Shown here: positions 34,041 to 37,676 of the stretch, one piece after another
Layout: every line of letters begins with the position of its first letter
How positions within the stretch are numbered: position 1 is the first letter of the stretch
Assembly: GCA_016868395.1 (NCBI GenBank)
Contig: VGGW01000004.1
Location: 1 to 37,676, forward strand
DNA length: 37,676 nucleotides
Reading direction: 5' to 3'
Source of the DNA: Bacteroidota bacterium
GTDB lineage: Bacteria; Bacteroidota; Bacteroidia; Sphingobacteriales; Sphingobacteriaceae
The notes under the pieces: generated by a model
Told to the model about the DNA's origin: nothing
The model's database searches: none
What the model saw: the letters and a program-made list of their open reading frames with translations, nothing else
Program-made: the position numbers and the translations under genes

Positions 34041-34853
34041 ATGGAATGTCCGATCTGTGGGAATGATACCTTTCGGGTGATTTTTAAATTTACTGAGCCT
34101 CCAGCTATTGAAACTAGATATCCTGCCTTATCTAAGATTAGCTATTATCGGGAAACCCAGCAGTGTGAACAATGTTTACATTTTATTGCGGTGCAAGAAA
34201 TGGATTTGTCAGCCATTTACGAAGGAGACTACGTAAGCGCTACCTACAAGGATAAAGCAGGCGTTCAGGCTACTTTTGAAAAAATAATAAGCCTTCCTTC
34301 ACACAGATCTGATAATACTGGCCGGGTTAATAGTATCAATCGTTTTACAGCGGATTATTGGGGAGAATTTGAAAATAAATCGGTATTAGATGTAGGTTCA
34401 GGACTGGGCGTTTTTCCTTATCTTATGAAAACTAAGGGCTGGAATGTCACTGCCTTAGATCCAGATCAACGCGCCGCGCAACATATAAGTGAAGTTGTAG
34501 GAGTAGAAACCATTTGTGGCGACTTTTTTAATGTCAATTCTGATCAAAAATATGACCTTATTACCTTTAACAAGGTTCTTGAACATGTAAAGGATCCAAT
34601 TGCAATGTTAGCGAAAAGTAAGGATAACCTTGCAGAAGGAGGATTAGTCTATGTCGAAGTTCCTGACGGAGATATTGCGGCTCTTGATGGTTCTGAAAGA
34701 GAGGAATTCACAATCGATCATTTATACATATTTAGTTTTATTTCCTTAGCGATTACAGCAGATAAGGCTGGGTTTTATCCTATTATGATTGAACGTCTGA
34801 AAGAGCCCAGTACAAAATACACATTAAGAACTTTTCTAAAAAGGAAAGAATAA
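34041..34853 (+). CDS. SAM-dependent methyltransferase with N-terminal zinc ribbon
   Basis: A 270-residue protein with two CxxC pairs, CPIC (3-6) and CEQC (42-45), forming a probable zinc ribbon, followed by a class I methyltransferase domain. Motif I is VLDVGSGLGVFPYL (115-128), then VTALDPD (136-142), and KVLEHVKDPIAML marks the motif IV/V region. This build resembles sugar C-methyltransferases and related enzymes of surface-sugar loci. Acceptor and position of methylation cannot be deduced. The start is one base after the preceding stop. Confidence 0.82.
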   Translation: MECPICGNDTFRVIFKFTEPPAIETRYPALSKISYYRETQQCEQCLHFIAVQEMDLSAIYEGDYVSATYKDKAGVQATFEKIISLPSHRSDNTGRVNSINRFTADYWGEFENKSVLDVGSGLGVFPYLMKTKGWNVTALDPDQRAAQHISEVVGVETICGDFFNVNSDQKYDLITFNKVLEHVKDPIAMLAKSKDNLAEGGLVYVEVPDGDIAALDGSEREEFTIDHLYIFSFISLAITADKAGFYPIMIERLKEPSTKYTLRTFLKRKE

Positions 34854-34873
34854 GGCACTTTAAATCTAAAAAT

Positions 34874-35776
34874 ATGACAAGTTACGAAGAGGCAATTGCC
34901 CGTTGTTATTCCACCTGGGGTAAGACCTACTACGAAGAATACTATGGATCAAACAGTCCATACCCACCGGTTCATACAGAGCTGTTGCGCTCAATTTTGA
35001 AAGAAAATAAAGTTAATAATCTTCTGGACGCAGGATGTGGACCAGCCTCATTCCTTCGCGACGTTATCAAAGAAGGCTGGGATCTTTACGGTTTTGACCT
35101 CACTCCGGAAATGGTAGAAGAAGGGAAAAAAGTATTTGCTGATAATAATCTTGATCCTGAGCGTATATGGAAAGGAAGTATTATCGAAAAATCATCTTTT
35201 AGGATTCCAGTGGGAAACACACCGGAATTTGATGCAGCAGTGTGCGGAGGAGTTTTGCCTCACATTCCGGAGGAGCATGACGTTACTGTTATAGAAAATC
35301 TGCGCGATTCTGTTCGTCCGGGTGGTATTGTGGCACTTGAGGCGCGAAATCAACTGTTTGCTATGTTTACCATGAACAAGTATTCTTACGATCTTTTTGT
35401 AGAACAGTTTATCAGACCTGAAATTCTAAAGAAAAATCTTGGAGAGAATGCCGATAAAATAGATGAGGTGACCGAACAAATGAAATTTCAATTTCGTATG
35501 GATCTTCCTCCGGTTCGGAAAGGTAAGGCTGATGAGCCTGGTTACGACGAGGTTTTGTCGCGCACACACAATCCCTTTATTTTGAGGCAGCAATTTGAGC
35601 AAGCCGGTTTGAAAAATATAAAGACGATGTTCTATCATTACCATTGTGTACCGCCTATGTTTGCGGGGTCGATGGGAGGTGAGTTCATTCCGCAAAGTAT
35701 AGCTTTGGAGGATCCTAATGATTGGCGCGGGCATTTTATGGCTTCTGCGTTTTATATGATTGGTACTAAGGCGTGA
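34874..35776 (+). CDS. Class I SAM-dependent methyltransferase
   Basis: A 300-residue cytoplasmic methyltransferase. Motif I is LLDAGCGPASFL (50-61) and the acidic ribose-binding residue is in LYGFDLTPEMVEEGKK. FDAAVCGGVLPHIPEEHD and VRPGGIVALEARN are the post-I motifs. An insert between about residues 165 and 230 (MNKYSYDLFVEQFIRPEIL and on to GYDEVLSRTHNPFI) probably shapes the acceptor site. It follows the zinc-ribbon methyltransferase after 20 bases and overlaps the next GTG start by four bases. Confidence 0.82.
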   Translation: MTSYEEAIARCYSTWGKTYYEEYYGSNSPYPPVHTELLRSILKENKVNNLLDAGCGPASFLRDVIKEGWDLYGFDLTPEMVEEGKKVFADNNLDPERIWKGSIIEKSSFRIPVGNTPEFDAAVCGGVLPHIPEEHDVTVIENLRDSVRPGGIVALEARNQLFAMFTMNKYSYDLFVEQFIRPEILKKNLGENADKIDEVTEQMKFQFRMDLPPVRKGKADEPGYDEVLSRTHNPFILRQQFEQAGLKNIKTMFYHYHCVPPMFAGSMGGEFIPQSIALEDPNDWRGHFMASAFYMIGTKA

Positions 35777-36780
35777 TAGAACCTGTTAAATTACTTTTTT
35801 CGGAAGTTACAGATGACTCACGCACAAGGCATCATTTCTGTAATCTGTTAACAACTTCGTGGCTCCGACCAGAACGGGCACTACTTGATGCTTACATGGT
35901 GTCCGTTATAGAACCGTTTACGAAAAATTTGTCCGGAAACAGCCTTGATTGGGGATGTACAGATGCTAGTTTATCTTTTGCTATTCTTGGAGGAATATTT
36001 AAATTCGAGTATGACGACTATTTAGAAGTTGAATGGCTCAGCAAGCTGAATGAAATAAAAATCGGTTTAAATGTTGATTTTTTTGACAAAACATCTTCCT
36101 TATCCGTAGACCCTGTTCTAAAATCATCCGGTCGGAAATTTACACATGGGCTTTCGTGGAAGGAATCGCACGTACTTAAGGCAGAACGGTTTAAAATTCA
36201 TGATTTATTGAGCTTTCAGGAATTCGAAAGAAAACTTCCGTATACAGATAACTTTTTTAATTTCATACTAGCGACTAATTTATTTTGGATTGAAGGTGAA
36301 ATAGTTCTTAAGAATGTATTGGCAGATCTAAATGCAAAGTGCAAATTAGGTGCGAAGGTGTTAACAATATTTCCCCAAAAATCGGCTCCATTAACAATTG
36401 CTCAACAACTTGAAGGTGCTGACAAGGAATGGGTAAAAAAAATAGATAGGGGCATTAGTGCGAACCTACTAATGAATGCGATGACATTAGAAGAATTTAC
36501 TGTGCTTTTTGAAAGCACGGGATTTAAAATTACAAATGTAGTAGAATTTTGCCCCGCCCTGATTTCTACGATTTACCAGATCGGCTTTCGGCCAATGTTC
36601 CCAGTATTTTTGAACATGTATGAAAAAATAAAAAAGGTTTCACCGGAGAAATTGATGGAGATTAAACAGCAATGGATCAACACCGTTTCAGATTTTATGC
36701 TTCCTCTTTGTGACAGTGAGTGGATGTCTAAAACAGGTATGCAGAATACATGGTATTTCTTTGAACTCGAAACTATTTAA
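35773..36780 (+). CDS. Divergent methyltransferase-fold protein, first of a tandem pair
   Basis: A 335-residue protein starting at GTG, overlapping the previous gene by four bases. A WLRPERALLDAYM box (about 30-42) leads into LDWGCTDASLSFAILGG (about 58-74), a variant of methyltransferase motif I with Cys-Thr-Asp in place of the usual Gly-x-Gly ending. A long insert with SWKESHVLKAERF (127-139) precedes the later part, and NFILATNLFWIEG is where the motif IV region would be. The C-terminus carries GFRPMFPVFLNMYEKI. It is clearly paralogous to the next gene. Activity as a methyltransferase is an inference. Confidence 0.65.
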   Translation: MIEPVKLLFSEVTDDSRTRHHFCNLLTTSWLRPERALLDAYMVSVIEPFTKNLSGNSLDWGCTDASLSFAILGGIFKFEYDDYLEVEWLSKLNEIKIGLNVDFFDKTSSLSVDPVLKSSGRKFTHGLSWKESHVLKAERFKIHDLLSFQEFERKLPYTDNFFNFILATNLFWIEGEIVLKNVLADLNAKCKLGAKVLTIFPQKSAPLTIAQQLEGADKEWVKKIDRGISANLLMNAMTLEEFTVLFESTGFKITNVVEFCPALISTIYQIGFRPMFPVFLNMYEKIKKVSPEKLMEIKQQWINTVSDFMLPLCDSEWMSKTGMQNTWYFFELETI

Positions 36781-36782
36781 GT

Positions 36783-37676
36783 ATGGATGCCAGAGGAATG
36801 TTTCGATCTCTGTTGCCAGTATTGTGGTTGCGCCCAGAGAGCGCTATGTGGTATGGTTATATGCTTACACTTGCGAAAAAGTATTTGGGTGACCTAAAAT
36901 CTCCTTCACTTGATTTTGGGTGCATGGACGGAGTCAATAGCTTTATCCTTTTGGATGGTAAATTTGATGATCAGTTTGACGTTTATAACGAAGTTCAATG
37001 GGATAAAGAATCACATAAACGTGCAACCTTAAGCAATGATTACTTTGATACCTTTGACGATTCCGAAAGTGTTTCAATCGAACGTGCAGCTTCAAAGAAA
37101 TTTGATATGGGAATCGATTGGAAAGATTCCCACATTAGCAAATGTAAAAGGCTAGGCTTATATAACGAATTACAAAAGATAGATGTTGATCATCCTTTAT
37201 TTAATGCTTCAGATGGTTACTTCTCCTCTATCTGGGCCCCCAATATTTATTGGATGCGAAATCTGGAGCCAATTATTGCAGAATTATCCCGGGTACTTAG
37301 TTCTGATGGTAAAATCGTAACTATAGGCCCAGGACCTATGCAAACAGAATATATGTATTACAAATATGCCAATTCTGATAACGAGGAGTGGTTAAGGAAT
37401 TTAGATAGAGGGCGATATGAGAATTCATTGGCTTCCGGCAGAAGCTTAAAGGATTGGGAATTACTTTTTGAAGCAAATGGGCTATACGTCGAGAATTATG
37501 AAGCATTCATACCAGAAATTGTAGCTAAAGCATATGATATTGGGTTCAGGCCAATGTTTCCCGTTTTCATGAATATTTATGAGACCTTAAAGGTAAATTC
37601 TCCCGGAGACCTTATGGAACTTAAAAAGCAATGGATCGATACTGTGTACGATCTCGTATCCCCTTTATGTGATAGT
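36783..37676 (+). CDS. Divergent methyltransferase-fold protein, second of a tandem pair (3' end outside window)
   Basis: From the ATG at 36783, two bases after the previous stop, 298 codons stay open to the window edge. It has the same landmarks as its neighbour in the same order: WLRPESAMWYGYM (about 16-28), LDFGCMDGVNSFILLDG, IDWKDSHISKCKRL, NIYWMRNLEPIIAELSRVL, a WLRNLDRG counterpart of WVKKIDRG, and GFRPMFPVFMNIYETLK, then LKKQWIDTVYDLVSPLCDS at the edge. Motif I is again GCMDG-like. By comparison with the upstream copy only about 20 residues should be missing. Confidence 0.7.
   Translation, partial: MDARGMFRSLLPVLWLRPESAMWYGYMLTLAKKYLGDLKSPSLDFGCMDGVNSFILLDGKFDDQFDVYNEVQWDKESHKRATLSNDYFDTFDDSESVSIERAASKKFDMGIDWKDSHISKCKRLGLYNELQKIDVDHPLFNASDGYFSSIWAPNIYWMRNLEPIIAELSRVLSSDGKIVTIGPGPMQTEYMYYKYANSDNEEWLRNLDRGRYENSLASGRSLKDWELLFEANGLYVENYEAFIPEIVAKAYDIGFRPMFPVFMNIYETLKVNSPGDLMELKKQWIDTVYDLVSPLCDS

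Noticed and set aside
1-37676. tRNA, rRNA, insertion-sequence transposase or integrase genes
   Set aside because: None was recognisable on either strand; the mobile-looking parts are short repeats and the GIY-YIG cassette only.

Overview
The window looks like a chromosome segment of a Bacteroidota bacterium, most likely of Cytophagales type. The evidence is gene content (a DUF6427-type membrane protein, a coaX / outer-membrane protein / lptC cluster, a winged-helix regulator plus UpxY-type NusG paralogue heading a capsule locus), two good matches to the Bacteroidota promoter pattern (TTG, 17-19 bases, TAnnTTTG), weak or absent Shine-Dalgarno sequences, and dispersed GTCATTTCGA / GTCATTCCGAAGGAGG repeats. 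This placement is an inference from features, not from a search.

Layout. (1) 1-8493 is housekeeping: the 5' part of uvrB on the minus strand, then rightward upp, a YjjG-like phosphatase overlapping a DinB-like protein, a DUF6427 membrane protein, coaX, an outer-membrane protein, lptC, and an orphan rfbA. (2) 8494-15538 is a repeat-rich accessory stretch: a Tat-exported lipoprotein hydrolase, a broken DUF5009/NagX-like acyltransferase (amber stop plus frameshift), a small GIY-YIG nuclease gene bracketed by a perfect 27-bp inverted repeat, and a Tat-exported GH109-like oxidoreductase-fold glycosidase. The gaps hold hairpin repeats with covarying stems, a CCGATAGCTATCGG palindrome inserted in several contexts, and AT-rich tandem-like repeats. 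(3) 15539-37676 is a surface-polysaccharide locus: regulator and UpxY antiterminator, gmd, an SLBB export protein, a truncated Wzz, a second SLBB fragment, a complete Wzz, then nucleotide-sugar genes and methyltransferases running off the right end.

The polysaccharide locus is a mosaic. At about 20,925-20,935 a Wzz gene stops after its first 104 or so codons and is fused to the 3' third of a different SLBB export gene, about 69% identical by eye to the end of the intact one; a divergent complete wzz follows. From there rightward the DNA is visibly more AT-rich. This looks like a capsule-cassette replacement scar or a deletion between two adjacent capsule loci.

The acquired part encodes a UDP-HexNAc 6-dehydrogenase and 4-epimerase pair (TviB/TviC type), then a tightly packed run: SpsF-like cytidylyltransferase, Gfo/Idh/MocA oxidoreductase, DegT aminotransferase, SDR, WecD-like acetyltransferase, NeuB-family synthase, AsnB-like amidotransferase, WbpG/PseA-like amidotransferase, a small unknown protein and at least four methyltransferase-fold proteins, the last two tandem paralogues. 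Together they suggest an activated, amidated and probably methylated nonulosonic-acid-like sugar whose identity cannot be read from the sequence. The GIY-YIG/repeat association, the mosaic junction and this sugar pathway with its paired methyltransferase-like proteins are the most interesting items.
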